Notes: a model not told the origin generated them from the letters alone. 64,000 nucleotides of DNA from Thiopseudomonas denitrificans (GCF_002866065.1 NZ_LNJZ01000003.1:262667-326666); one strand, 5' to 3'; positions 46,353 to 58,476 are shown, counted from the first letter of the stretch. Translations and numbers: made by a program.

Positions 46353-46796
46353 ATGTTGAAAAGAATGATTGTATTGCTGTCCGTGCTGGCAATGTCCGGT
46401 TGTGGCGGAGTGGACCCTGATTCGCCGCTGGGCAAGCGCAAGGTGATCTTTAAGGAAATGCTCAACTTGAGCGAAGATCTGGGTGGCATGCTGCGTGGCC
46501 GCATTGCCTTTGACGAGCAGACGTTTGCCGAAAAGGCGCGTCGCCTTGACGAGATTTCCCGCCAGCCCTGGCAGCATTTTGATGCAGAGGCCAAAGAATC
46601 GAAAAGCTCCGCCCGTGATGATGTCTGGGAGCAGCGTGAGCGCTTCATGCAACTGGCACGCGAGCTGGAAGGCACCACTGCGTTGCTGCTCCAGTCGGCG
46701 CAGCAGCAGCCGCTGAATCCCGATGCGCTGGGTGTGCGGATTGATGTGGTGGAAAAGGCCTGCGAAGGCTGCCACCAGGAGTTCCGTATTTACTGA
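46353..46796 (+). CDS. Cytochrome c' -like haem lipoprotein
   Basis: Protein of 147 residues with a lipoprotein signal (LLSVLAMSGC, Cys17) and one haem motif CEGCH (residues 137-141) close to the C-terminus. A C-terminal CxxCH on a four-helix bundle is the layout of class II cytochromes c (cytochrome c'). These bind NO or act as electron carriers; which of these applies here cannot be told. Denitrification genes occur in the same window, so a role with nitrogen oxides is a reasonable inference. An alternative start is the ATG at 46365. Confidence 0.78.
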   Translation: MLKRMIVLLSVLAMSGCGGVDPDSPLGKRKVIFKEMLNLSEDLGGMLRGRIAFDEQTFAEKARRLDEISRQPWQHFDAEAKESKSSARDDVWEQRERFMQLARELEGTTALLLQSAQQQPLNPDALGVRIDVVEKACEGCHQEFRIY

Positions 46797-46811
46797 CACC
46801 TGTTGCGGGGC

Positions 46812-49877
<3,066 letters not shown>

Positions 49878-49893
49878 TGCGGAAATCTTGATA

Positions 49894-49921
49894 AACGCCT
49901 GCTTCGAGCAGGCGTTTTTTT
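49894..49921 (+). terminator. Rho-independent terminator after the P450 gene
   Basis: ACGCCTGC-TTCGA-GCAGGCGT hairpin followed by a run of seven T, 16 bases after the P450 stop. Confidence 0.92.
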
Positions 49922-49947
49922 GCAACCCGTTCCGGTGCTGGCGCTTG

Positions 49948-52116
49948 CTATTGCACTACCAGCCTGCTTGCCAGCCTGCGCAGGGGTGCCAGCTGCTGGC
50001 TGATCAGCAATAGCTGGCCGTGCAGCAGGCGCAGGTGGTCATCATCGCCCACTTGCATGGCGGCCAGCCGGCTGTTTTGCTCTTCTTCCATGCTGCAGTC
50101 GGCGTTGACCGGGCGCAGGGCCTCCAGGTCACTGGCCAGCTGTTCGAGGTTGGCGGCCAGTTGTTCCGCCTCGCGGTTGAGGGACGGGTAGTTGGGGGCG
50201 TCGGCCAGGTTGCCGCGGTGCGCGCCCAGCGCGGAAATGTAGCTCAGCAGGTTGTGCGAGTAGAGCAGAAACTCGAAACCGGTTTCGCTTTGCCGGCGGA
50301 AATGACCCGGCTCCTTGAGCATGTTGCCCAGGCTGCGACTCAGCGCGGCATTGGCGTTGTGGGCTTCGCGGCGGGCGATGCGGTACTGCATGTCGTCGGT
50401 CTTGCCCTGGCTGTACTCCTGCATGATATGGCGCAGGTACTGGCTGTTGGTGCGCAGCGTGGCGGCGGCAACCTGGTGCAGGCGGCGGCCCTGCCAGTCC
50501 GGCAGGATGAAGAATACCGCCAGCCCGGCAATCAGGCTGCCGGCCACGGTATCCAGCAGTCGCGGCAGAAACAGGTCATAGCCGTGACCGATCTGGTTGA
50601 AGCAGATCAGCATCATCATGGTGATAAAAGCCGTGGATGCCTTGAAGTGGCTGGTGCGGGTGGCGAAGTAACCGACCCCGGCAGCAATTGCGAACAGCGC
50701 CTGCACCCAGAGCAGCGGCGTGATCTGGAACAGCAGCCAGCTCATGGCCAGCCCCTGGATGGTTCCGATGATGCGTTGCAGCATGCGTACCCGAGTGGCG
50801 GCATAGTGCGGGCGACAGACAAACACCGTGGTCATCAGGATCCAGTAGCCCTGTTCGGGTGCAAGAAACAGCATGATCAGCAGACAGCTGGCCACGGCCA
50901 CCGACATGCGGATGGCATGGCGCATCAGGGCGGACTTGAGCGTGAAATGCTGCGCCACCCGCTGTGCGGCCTCGCGCAGGCTCTGCGGCTCACGGTCGAA
51001 CAGGTTGCTGTCCTGCTGCAAGGTCAGGGCGTCCGGGTTGCTGGCCTGGCCCAGTAGCTGGTCCATGGTACCCAGGTTGGTTGCCAGCGAGCGCAGGGAG
51101 CGCAGCAGGGGCGTCCACTCCGGGTTGTTCTGCTTGTGCAGGAAGGCAATGGCGGCCTGCAGGTCTTCCAGTGCCTGGGCATGCCCCGCGCCGTAATCGA
51201 ATGGCTGGCGCAGCTCGATGGCCCGGGCCAGTGCCGCGCAGGCATCGCCCTGCTGGCGGATCAGGCGCAGGCAGCGGAACAGTACGTCACTGTGAAAGAA
51301 CGCATCAGCCAGTTGCTGATAGGGCGCATGGCTGGAAGTGGCGCGCTCGTGCAGATCCTGGGCGAGAAAGTACAGCTTCAGATAGCGGCTGGTACCGGCA
51401 CGGGTACGGTTGCGGCCGACGCGCTGCAGGATCAGGGTCTTGCTTTCGTTGAGGGCCTCCACCAAAAGGGCGTTCTGTTGCGCCAGTTCCAGGTGTTTGA
51501 CCTGGATGTCCATGTTGCGCAGCGGCTCGAACAGCACAGATTTTGCCTTGAAATAGTCACATTGGCGGCGAAACAGGCGGGCCAGACTCTGTTGTAACGG
51601 TTGCTGGGCGAACAGTGCATACCAGATCACCGAGAGCAGGCCATACAGCATCGCCCCGTATAACAGCCACGGCGCATATTGCCAGAGGGCCGCATCCTCG
51701 GGGCTGTGTTGCTCCAGCCCGACCATGGTGTAGATGCCGAGAATCAGGGTGGCATAGGAGATCGATGCATAACGCGAGCCGGCTCCGCCCAGCACGATCA
51801 GCACCAGGGTCGAGATCACCACGAACAGCGAGAGCCATGCCGGATAGGGATGCAGCAGCTCGATGGCGGTACTCATCAGCAGGAAACAGCACAGGCTGAC
51901 ACTGACCGCCAGCAGACGGCCCTGCCAGCTGTCATCGCTTTCCGCCAGTGCCGAGGCGATCACGCCCAGATAGAGCGGGATCAGCGCATCGATGCGGTCG
52001 AACAGCCAGACCCAGCCGGTGCACAGGCTCAGCGCAATGAAAAAGCGCAGACCGGGGCCGAATTTGTCCAGTGCCCAGAGGTGGCGCAGTGGCTGGGTAA
52101 AACCGGAGGCGGGCAT
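49948..52116 (-). CDS. yccS: YccS/FUSC family inner membrane protein
   Basis: Protein of 722 residues. Two blocks of about five membrane segments (residues about 25-180 and 395-530) alternate with cytoplasmic helical domains, the YccS/YhfK (FUSC, aromatic acid exporter-like) layout. QGYWILMTTVFVCRPHYAAT is a typical conserved stretch in the second block. Transport role unproven. It starts 9 bases after the stop of the DHA2 exporter gene, so the two are co-transcribed. Confidence 0.9.
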   Translation of the reverse strand: MPASGFTQPLRHLWALDKFGPGLRFFIALSLCTGWVWLFDRIDALIPLYLGVIASALAESDDSWQGRLLAVSVSLCCFLLMSTAIELLHPYPAWLSLFVVISTLVLIVLGGAGSRYASISYATLILGIYTMVGLEQHSPEDAALWQYAPWLLYGAMLYGLLSVIWYALFAQQPLQQSLARLFRRQCDYFKAKSVLFEPLRNMDIQVKHLELAQQNALLVEALNESKTLILQRVGRNRTRAGTSRYLKLYFLAQDLHERATSSHAPYQQLADAFFHSDVLFRCLRLIRQQGDACAALARAIELRQPFDYGAGHAQALEDLQAAIAFLHKQNNPEWTPLLRSLRSLATNLGTMDQLLGQASNPDALTLQQDSNLFDREPQSLREAAQRVAQHFTLKSALMRHAIRMSVAVASCLLIMLFLAPEQGYWILMTTVFVCRPHYAATRVRMLQRIIGTIQGLAMSWLLFQITPLLWVQALFAIAAGVGYFATRTSHFKASTAFITMMMLICFNQIGHGYDLFLPRLLDTVAGSLIAGLAVFFILPDWQGRRLHQVAAATLRTNSQYLRHIMQEYSQGKTDDMQYRIARREAHNANAALSRSLGNMLKEPGHFRRQSETGFEFLLYSHNLLSYISALGAHRGNLADAPNYPSLNREAEQLAANLEQLASDLEALRPVNADCSMEEEQNSRLAAMQVGDDDHLRLLHGQLLLISQQLAPLRRLASRLVVQ

Positions 52117-52125
52117 GATGGGTGA

Positions 52126-53724
52126 TTACCTCGCAGCGGACGTGTCAGGTGAGCGGCGCATGCGCATGTCCTTGAGCGACATCCACAAGGCCAGCGACAG
52201 AGTAAGCATGATACTGACAAAGCCCAGAGTAAAGGCCAGATGCCAGTTGCTGTGCGGCAGCACGGCAAATACCAGCGCGGTGATCACGGCGATACCGACC
52301 GAGGTGCCGATGCGCTGGCCGGTCTGCATGATGGCGCCGGAACTGCCGGCATAGGCGATCGGCACCTCGGCCAGCGTCAATGTCTGGTTGGGGCTGATCA
52401 CCGAACCCTGGCCAAGGCCGAACAGGGCCAGGCTACCCAGCAGCCACCAGTGACTGAGCAGCCCGTGCAGGTGCAGCTGAACCACCAGTATGCTGCTGGC
52501 CAGCCCGAGCAGGGTCATGCACAGGCCGCCAACCACAATCGCGCGGCCGATGCGGGTCACCCGTTTGCCGGACCAATTGGCCGACCAGGCCGAGAGCAAC
52601 GCTGATGGAATGCCGATCAGGCTGGCTTCCAGGGCGCTTTTGCCCAGCCCCAGCTGGATGAACAGCGGCACCAGCACCCAGACACTGGTCATGCCCAGAA
52701 AGTACAGCGTCATGATGATTGCGCCGTTGCGGTAGCTGGGTGTGTGAAAGATGTTCAGGTCGACCATCGGGCTGAACCCCATGCGCGCATACAGCCGCTC
52801 CCAGTGTACCCACAGATAGAACAGCACCAGCCCCAGCGGTACCAGCAGCCACAGCAAATGGGCCTCACGCGCCTCGACAAAGGGAAACAGCACCGCCAGC
52901 ACGCCCAGCCCCAGCAGCAAGGCTCCAACCGGGTCCAGCGAGCTGAGCCCCTGTCTTTGTCGCGTGGATGCAGTTGAGCCAATATTGCGGTCGTGCCGGG
53001 CACATTCTTGTAGGTGCGAATTCATTCGCACAGCGGGACCCTGTCCGGATAAATCCGGACCTGCATAATTTCCTCCATTGATTAACCGTGGCCGATGCAG
53101 CAGCGGACGCGGAAACCAGCGATAGCCGAGCCACAGCGTGAGCAGCCCGACCGGCACGTTGACCAGAAAAGTCAGTCGCCAGCCAAAGCTGTCTCCGCCC
53201 AGTTCGATCAGGAAACCACCCAGCACCGGCCCGATGGCCACTGATACACCGACCGCTGTACCGAAGAAGCCGAACGCCCGGCCCCGTTCTGCCCCGCGAA
53301 AATACTGCTGGATCATGCCCACGCCCTGCGGGTTGATGAAGCCGGAACCGACACCCTGGATAAAACGGGCCAGATTGAGCTGGTCAGCCGTTTGTGCCAG
53401 CCCGGCGGCTACCGAGGCCAGGGTGAAGATGGCAACACCGATCATGAAGAAGCCGCCACGGCCCATCAGGTCGCCGGCCCGCCCGGCGCTGACCAGTACC
53501 ACGCCAAAGGTCAGCGCATAGCCGGACAGCACCCATTGAATGTCCGACTGGCTGGCATGCAGCGCCTGCTGGATGGAAGCCAGCGCCACGTTGACAATGC
53601 TCACGCCCATCAGCGACATGAAGATGGCGGCAAGAACAACCATCAGGATGTGCCAGCGGGCCGGGTCCTGGACGTCTGCAATGGCAGAAGAAGAGGCTGA
53701 CAGCTGTTCCGCAGTGGTGGACAT
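52126..53724 (-). CDS. DHA2-type MFS exporter with REP-derived insertion
   Basis: Protein of 532 residues of the EmrB/QacA-like branch of the MFS with 14 expected membrane segments. GYALTFGVVLVSAGRAGDLM and RFIQGVGSGFINPQGVGMIQ are the family motifs. It probably exports drugs or hydrophobic compounds. Between segments 6 and 7 a non-conserved stretch of about 45 residues (roughly residues 215-260) reads through a REP inverted pair (53010-53065), yet stays in frame and resumes at LSSLDPVGALLLGLG. This may alter a cytoplasmic loop without destroying the protein. Confidence 0.88.
   Translation of the reverse strand: MSTTAEQLSASSSAIADVQDPARWHILMVVLAAIFMSLMGVSIVNVALASIQQALHASQSDIQWVLSGYALTFGVVLVSAGRAGDLMGRGGFFMIGVAIFTLASVAAGLAQTADQLNLARFIQGVGSGFINPQGVGMIQQYFRGAERGRAFGFFGTAVGVSVAIGPVLGGFLIELGGDSFGWRLTFLVNVPVGLLTLWLGYRWFPRPLLHRPRLINGGNYAGPDLSGQGPAVRMNSHLQECARHDRNIGSTASTRQRQGLSSLDPVGALLLGLGVLAVLFPFVEAREAHLLWLLVPLGLVLFYLWVHWERLYARMGFSPMVDLNIFHTPSYRNGAIIMTLYFLGMTSVWVLVPLFIQLGLGKSALEASLIGIPSALLSAWSANWSGKRVTRIGRAIVVGGLCMTLLGLASSILVVQLHLHGLLSHWWLLGSLALFGLGQGSVISPNQTLTLAEVPIAYAGSSGAIMQTGQRIGTSVGIAVITALVFAVLPHSNWHLAFTLGFVSIMLTLSLALWMSLKDMRMRRSPDTSAAR
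53010..53065. repeat. REP inverted pair inside the DHA2 exporter gene
   Basis: GTAGG-headed TGCGAATTCATTCGCA (53010-53031) is the reverse complement of elements at 7624 and 37072. It is followed by TCCGGATAAATCCGGA (53044-53059) ending in CCTGC, the inverse of the head. The pair lies within coding sequence and does not break the frame. Confidence 0.85.
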
Positions 53725-53933
53725 GAAGGCTCCGCATGGTTGGGTGTGGCAGGACTTCCAGTGTAGTCGTGCCGCAGGTTATAGGCGAGTGTTGCAAGCA
53801 GGGTAATGATAGCGGAGCATTCGTCGCTCTCAGCAGTCGCGGAACACGTGTGCTGATGGCTCCCAACATTGCGGGGAGCCCGGCAACGTGGCAATCTTCG
53901 TCAGCTTTCTCGTCTGTCACCATCGAATATCCT

Positions 53934-54563
53934 ATGGATCTCACCCTTGCCCTGCTGACCATGACCGCCGCCTTTACCCTGGGCGCGATGATTCCCGGCC
54001 CCAGTTTCTTGCTGGTGGCCCGCACCGCACTGGCGGTGTCGCGGCCGGCCGGGCTGGCAGCGGCGCTGGGCATGGGCGTTGGCGGTATCACGTTTGCGCT
54101 GGTGGCACTGCTGGGGCTGATGGCGTTGCTGGCCGCGGTGCCGGTGCTCTATGGCCTGCTCAAGCTGGCTGGCGGATTGTATCTGTTGTATATCGGCTGG
54201 CGTATCTTGCGTGGTGCACGCCAGCCATTGTCACTGGACAGTCTGGGCCAGAAAAACAACGGCAGCCTGTGGCGGGCCTTCGCGCTGGCGCTGGCAACCC
54301 AGTTGAGCAACCCGAAAACCGCGCTGGCCTATGCCGGCATTTTTGCCTCGTTGCTGCCGCGTGATGTACCTGTTGCAGTACTGGTGGGGCTGCCGTTGCT
54401 GGTATTCGCCATCGAGTTTGGCTGGTATGCGCTGGTCACGCTGGTGCTGTCGGCACCGGCACCGCGTGCCCGCTATTTGGCCGGCAAGGCGTGGATTGAC
54501 CGTATTGCCGGCAGCCTGATGGGGCTGCTCGGCCTCAAGCTGCTGGCCGATGTGGTCCGCTGA
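53934..54563 (+). CDS. LysE family amino acid exporter
   Basis: Protein of 209 residues with six hydrophobic segments. The start LTMTAAFTLGAMIPGPSFLLVARTAL has the PGPxxL motif of the LysE/RhtB family, and ATQLSNPKTALAYAGIFASL is the second conserved segment. It likely exports an amino acid or a related small molecule. No strong ribosome-binding site precedes the ATG at 53934, but upstream extension to 53736 is not protein-like. Divergent from the DHA2 exporter. Confidence 0.88.
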   Translation: MDLTLALLTMTAAFTLGAMIPGPSFLLVARTALAVSRPAGLAAALGMGVGGITFALVALLGLMALLAAVPVLYGLLKLAGGLYLLYIGWRILRGARQPLSLDSLGQKNNGSLWRAFALALATQLSNPKTALAYAGIFASLLPRDVPVAVLVGLPLLVFAIEFGWYALVTLVLSAPAPRARYLAGKAWIDRIAGSLMGLLGLKLLADVVR

Positions 54564-54569
54564 ATACAG

Positions 54570-55958
54570 TTACCACCACCAGAACATGAAGCCCCAGGCG
54601 GCGTTGGCGCAGGCCAGTCCGGCCAGTACCAGTACCATGGCCGGCAACTGGCGCCAGCCACGGGTCCACTGGCGAATGATGCGCAGAGCCAGATAAACCA
54701 CCGCCAGAGTTGCCAGTACCAGCAGGCCCAGCCGCAAATCATTGGCCCACCAGGTCGCGATGCCCTCATGGCGGATCAGGCTCAGCGTGGTGGCCGACAG
54801 GCCAAGAAACACGCCGGCCCCGGCCAGCGGGATGAATGCCTGTGCCAGATGGTGTACCCGTTGCCAGCTGAAAGCCCCGGCGACCCGCACCGCCACCATC
54901 AGACATAGCAAAATGGCGGTACCCAGCACCAGCGCCGTGGCAAGGATGTAAGTGATCAGACACAGGCCGTCCAGCCATGAAAACACATCGTTGTTGGCCG
55001 GGTAGTTGGTCAGCAGGAACCAGGGCGCGTTGGTCTGCAAAATCCACCACACTTCATGGTCGATGAAATAGCCGGCCAGAAACTGCTTGTACTGGATGAA
55101 CCATGGGCTGGCGGTCCAGTGGAAGGCGCCCAGCGCGATGCCGAGCAAACCGTAGAGAATCAGCGCCGTCTGCCAGAAACCGGATTCGGTGGCGGCCAGA
55201 TGGATCACCTCGTCGCCGGGCGAGCGGGCGGTCAGGGTGATGGCGTTGTGGTAACTGCTGCAACGCCCGCACATGTGGCAGCCGCTGCCGCCCTGCATGC
55301 TGCGCAGCGGTTGCAGCGGCGCACAGTTGACCGGCTGCACCTTGATCAGATTGGCTTTTTCATGGGCCAGATTGTCGTCCCAGACCTGCTTGTCGGTACG
55401 GAAATACATCGGCGACAGCTTTGACAACAGGGCGAACACGCCATTGACCGGGCACAGGTACTTGCACCAGGCCCGCTTGTTCCTGGCATAGACAAAACCC
55501 ACCAGCATCGCGGCCACGGTCGAGCCGCCGAGCACCAGCATCACCGCATAGGGGTACTGGTATACGCTGACCATCTGCCCGTAAATGGTGGTCAGGGCAA
55601 AGGCGGTAAAGGGCCAGCCGCCCCAGCGCATCCAGCGTGGAATGGCACGCCCCAGCCCCCGGTTGGCCGCCCATTCGCTTAGTGCTCCTTCCGGACAAAG
55701 CACGCCACACCACAGCCGGCCAAACAACACCATCGACAGCAGGACAAAGGGCCACCAGATGCCCCAGAAACAGAACTGGGCAAACACCGTAATGTTGTTG
55801 AGGATGCGGGCATCGTTGTCCGGCAGAGGATAAAACAGTGGCACGATGATCAGCACCGCATAGATACCGACAATCAGCCACTGGAGGGTGAGAATGGTTC
55901 GGCGATGGTCGCGCAGCCAGTCGCCGGCGCGGGCCAGCCAGGGGGTCTGGTGGATCAT
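54570..55958 (-). CDS. FtrD-like polyferredoxin membrane protein
   Basis: Protein of 462 residues with several membrane segments and NosR/NapH-type iron-sulfur motifs: CGVLCPEGAL, CKYLCPVNGVF and CHMCGRC. Polyferredoxins of this type (FtrD) accompany P19/FtrA in ferrous iron uptake systems and move electrons across the membrane. The P19 gene is next upstream on the same strand. GGAGCG precedes the ATG at 55958, which is preferred to 55973 and 55988. A terminator lies between the two genes, so co-transcription may be partial. Confidence 0.82.
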   Translation of the reverse strand: MIHQTPWLARAGDWLRDHRRTILTLQWLIVGIYAVLIIVPLFYPLPDNDARILNNITVFAQFCFWGIWWPFVLLSMVLFGRLWCGVLCPEGALSEWAANRGLGRAIPRWMRWGGWPFTAFALTTIYGQMVSVYQYPYAVMLVLGGSTVAAMLVGFVYARNKRAWCKYLCPVNGVFALLSKLSPMYFRTDKQVWDDNLAHEKANLIKVQPVNCAPLQPLRSMQGGSGCHMCGRCSSYHNAITLTARSPGDEVIHLAATESGFWQTALILYGLLGIALGAFHWTASPWFIQYKQFLAGYFIDHEVWWILQTNAPWFLLTNYPANNDVFSWLDGLCLITYILATALVLGTAILLCLMVAVRVAGAFSWQRVHHLAQAFIPLAGAGVFLGLSATTLSLIRHEGIATWWANDLRLGLLVLATLAVVYLALRIIRQWTRGWRQLPAMVLVLAGLACANAAWGFMFWWW

Positions 55959-56072
55959 GACAATGCGCTCCATGGTTTTGCGGAACACTGAATGAGAACG
56001 TGCGCTTCCTTAGGCTGTGCTGTCAGCCGTTACCACCTGTGCCATCCGGCCAGCGGCAGTCCCTGTAACGGC

Positions 56073-56095
56073 AAAAGCCCCGCAGGGCGGGGCTT
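56073..56095 (-). terminator. Rho-independent terminator after the P19 gene
   Basis: On the minus strand AGCCCCGC-CCT-GCGGGGCT is followed by TTTTG. It lies 21 bases after the P19 stop, before the FtrD-like gene. Confidence 0.85.
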
Positions 56096-56115
56096 GTACA
56101 GCGCGGGCGATTTTA

Positions 56116-56670
56116 TCAGTAACCACCCTTCTTGCCGATACCGGCGTAAGGGAATTCCCAGCTGACGTCAAAGGCTTCCCACCACTCGGCCACGCCGGTT
56201 TCCTTGTCGGTGTGACGGCCGAAGTTGGCTGCGGTGAAGGCGGAGGGCGGCGCGATGTTGAAGGTCACGCGGTATTTGCCCGGACCGTTCAGCTTGACGT
56301 TATCGCCGTAGTGCGGGCCGTCATTGGCCACCATGGGCATGAACGGACCTTGCTGTACCCAGTTGCTGCCGTCGAGCTTTTCCAGCGTGTAGTTGACGGT
56401 CAGGTAAGGCACCCAGGAGCCTTCTTCAAAGCCGTTGGCGTTGTTGGCCAGCGCGGCGATATCCGCTTCCAGGTGGATGTCGGCATCGGCAGCACTCAGG
56501 TGGTGGGAGTCATGGTTGGCGTGCTCCATGCTCACCGGTTGCAGGTAAACGCCGACGATTTCCATGCCGTTGATCTCGACCGGCTCGCCGACCGGATATT
56601 CCTTGGCGTACAGCTGGCCAGCCAGAGCCAGCATGGACAGGGTCAGGGCGGTCTGTTGCAGTGCTTTCAT
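56116..56670 (-). CDS. P19/FtrA-type periplasmic iron-transport protein
   Basis: Protein of 184 residues with a signal peptide (LTLSMLALAGQLYAKEYP). It belongs to the Tp34/P19 family: the MEHANHDSHH stretch and the HLEADIAALANN stretch carry metal-binding Met and His residues, and WVPYLTVNYTLEK and GPFMPMVANDGPHYG are typical. Such proteins bind copper and iron in the periplasm for ferrous iron uptake. AAGGATC precedes the ATG. A Fur-box-like palindrome lies 54 bases upstream. The usual FtrB and FtrC partners are not in the window. Confidence 0.88.
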   Translation of the reverse strand: MKALQQTALTLSMLALAGQLYAKEYPVGEPVEINGMEIVGVYLQPVSMEHANHDSHHLSAADADIHLEADIAALANNANGFEEGSWVPYLTVNYTLEKLDGSNWVQQGPFMPMVANDGPHYGDNVKLNGPGKYRVTFNIAPPSAFTAANFGRHTDKETGVAEWWEAFDVSWEFPYAGIGKKGGY

Positions 56671-56723
56671 GTGGTGATCCTTCAAGGATGCGGGAATGGT
56701 GGCTCAGTTTAAAACATGGTCTG

Positions 56724-56742
56724 AACGATAATCAATATCGTT
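56724..56742. promoter_or_regulatory. Fur-box-like palindrome upstream of the P19 gene
   Basis: AACGATA-ATCAA-TATCGTT has exact 7-base arms. GATAAT and its inverse resemble the Fur consensus GATAATGATAATC. It lies 54 bases before the P19 start codon, in a good position for iron repression. Confidence 0.6.
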
Positions 56743-56975
56743 TGTCAAAGTGATCGATGAATTTCATGTCCTGTGACGCAAGCCTGACAGTCTGCCGCTG
56801 CAATGAAGCCTGCGTCATCACGTCTCTGTCGTTGTTGAGGGGCGCTTGATAGCGTGTAAAGGACACATCTGCACCAGGACAGCTATTTCGTGCCCGAGAG
56901 CTTTTGCCGGTTTCTTGCCGGGAATGGGGCAGGAAAAGTGTCAAGCGTGCAACTTTTAAGCAAAAGGAGAAGATC

Positions 56976-57728
56976 ATGTCTACCCGATTCGCAAACAAGA
57001 CCGCACTGATCACGGGTGCTGCGTCCGGCATTGGCAAAGCGACTGCGCTTCGACTCGCGGCCGAAGGTGCGGCGGTAGTGGTTGCCGATTTGCACGAACA
57101 GGCCGCGCAAGCAGTGGTTGATGAAATTGTCAGCAAAGGCGGCAAGGCTGTTGCCTTTGGTGGTGACTTCACTTCGCCTGCAGTGAACGAGGCGGCGGTG
57201 GCCTTTGCCGTCGACCAGTTTGGTGCCCTGCACCTGGCCTTCAACAATGCCGGCATCATCGGGCCGCAAGGGCCGTTACACGAGACGGATCTGACCGGCT
57301 ACAGGAAACTGATGGATATCAACCTGGATGCCGTTTTCTACGGCATGAAGTACGAAGTGCCGGCCATCTTGGCAGCTGGCGGTGGTGCCATCGTCAATAC
57401 CGCTTCCATTCTGGGCCTGGTGGGCACACCCGGCTATGTACCCTATGTGACGGCCAAGCACGCGGTGTCGGGCATGACCAAGAGTGCGGCGCTGCAGTAT
57501 TCTTCACAGGGTATCCGCATCAACTCGGTACACCCCGGCTACATTGATACGCCGCTGCTCAACGAACTGAGCCGCGAGGAATACAACTCGCTGGTTGCGC
57601 TGCACCCGATCGGCCGGCTGGGCCGGGCGGAAGAGGTTGCCAGTGTGGTAGCTTTCCTGCTGTCTGATGATGCCTCCTTTGTCAGCGGATCGCAGTACAC
57701 GGTTGATGGTGGTTACACTGCGCAGTAA
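56976..57728 (+). CDS. Short-chain dehydrogenase/reductase
   Basis: Protein of 250 residues of the classical SDR family. NAD(P) site TGAASGIGKATA, NNAGI, catalytic Ser in NTASILG, and YVTAK with the Tyr/Lys pair are all present; IRINSVHPGYIDTPL and the ending GSQYTVDGGYTAQ are typical. Substrate unknown. AAAGGAGAAGATC precedes the ATG at 56976; upstream in-frame start at 56904 is unlikely. It ends at a strong terminator. Confidence 0.93.
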   Translation: MSTRFANKTALITGAASGIGKATALRLAAEGAAVVVADLHEQAAQAVVDEIVSKGGKAVAFGGDFTSPAVNEAAVAFAVDQFGALHLAFNNAGIIGPQGPLHETDLTGYRKLMDINLDAVFYGMKYEVPAILAAGGGAIVNTASILGLVGTPGYVPYVTAKHAVSGMTKSAALQYSSQGIRINSVHPGYIDTPLLNELSREEYNSLVALHPIGRLGRAEEVASVVAFLLSDDASFVSGSQYTVDGGYTAQ

Positions 57729-57761
57729 TACCTGCCTGGCTACAAACCGGCATGCCACAAC

Positions 57762-57799
57762 AAAGCAGGCCTTCTGACAGTAGTCAAAAGGCCTGCTTT
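57762..57799 (+). terminator. Terminator after the SDR gene
   Basis: AAAGCAGGCCTT pairs with AAGGCCTGCTTT around a 14-base loop, followed by a T-rich stretch, 34 bases after the SDR stop. It can also work on the minus strand. Confidence 0.85.
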
Positions 57800-57859
57800 C
57801 TCTTTGCGGGCTTTCTGGTTGCGAGGAGTGCTGCCTGCTTCATGTGTGTACTGCGCTAG

Positions 57860-57908
57860 CTGCCACCAGGGCAACACCGCTTCCGGAGCGGGGCCGCCTT
57901 GATGGCAG
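57860..57908 (-). terminator. Nested hairpin after the helical periplasmic protein gene
   Basis: CTGCCACCAGGGC (57860-57872) pairs with GCCTTGATGGCAG (57896-57908) with two wobbles, enclosing CCGCT-TCCGG-AGCGG. It sits just after the stop codon of the minus-strand gene. There is no T run, so it may be a repeat element or RNA-stabilising structure and not an intrinsic terminator. Confidence 0.45.
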
Positions 57909-57915
57909 ACCGGGA

Positions 57916-58290
57916 CTACAGCTTTTTCAGCTCGTTAACCACCTGCATGTATTTCTTGCCTTCCTCGGCCAATTTTTCAGGTTCGGAGGTTTCCGACGCC
58001 ACGTGGACTTCTTCCAGGGTGTCAGCCAGTGCCTTCACTTCGTCGCCGATCTTCTCCAGCGCGACTTCCAGCGTATAAGTTAGTTGATGGATTTCTGCCA
58101 ATGCTTGCGGGGTCAGCTCGCCGTCCAGCTGTTTGGCCAGCAAATTGTTGTATTCGCTAAAATTTTTTACTGCAGTGGCCAAGTCAGGGGAAGGCACGCC
58201 CTTGAAGTGTTCAACACGCTCGGTGGCAAAACTGTTTGCGGAAAATGCCAGGGCAGCTGCCATGGCCAGGGTGGAGAAGCCGAGTTTCAT
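57916..58290 (-). CDS. Small periplasmic helical protein (DUF6746-like)
   Basis: Protein of 124 residues with a signal peptide (LAMAAALAFSANSFATERVEHF). The mature part is entirely helical and acidic, with the pattern of a four-helix bundle, such as EYNNLLAKQLDGELTPQALAEI. No cysteine or haem motif. It resembles DUF6746 proteins encoded beside TonB receptors; the name is tentative. AAGGAT precedes the ATG, and a Fur-box-like sequence lies 11 bases further upstream, between it and the divergent receptor gene. Confidence 0.65.
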   Translation of the reverse strand: MKLGFSTLAMAAALAFSANSFATERVEHFKGVPSPDLATAVKNFSEYNNLLAKQLDGELTPQALAEIHQLTYTLEVALEKIGDEVKALADTLEEVHVASETSEPEKLAEEGKKYMQVVNELKKL

Positions 58291-58300
58291 GATCAAATCC

Positions 58301-58319
58301 TTAATGAGAATCAATTGCG
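58301..58319. promoter_or_regulatory. Fur-box-like site upstream of the helical periplasmic protein gene
   Basis: On the minus strand CGCAATTGATTCTCATTAA contains ATTGATTCTCATTA, close to the Fur core ATGATTCTCATTATC. It overlaps the region just before the start codon at 58290. Confidence 0.6.
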
Positions 58320-58456
58320 AACATGCAATCTAGCAGCGACTCCCTTGCTTTTCAATACCTGTGCAACGGGTGTCGGCAAATGGCTTGGCAACCCGAAAAA
58401 CGCATGTGCGCGTATCGCACATGTTGAAAGAAAAATCAATTAGACACTAATACTAA

Positions 58457-58476
58457 CAAGAATGATTCGCATTAAG
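58457..58476. promoter_or_regulatory. Fur-box-like site upstream of the TonB receptor
   Basis: AATGATTCGCATTA (58461-58474) is a near match to Fur sites of the ATGATTCTCATTA type. It lies 63 bases before the receptor start codon and faces the other Fur-like site across a 224-base divergent gap. Confidence 0.62.
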
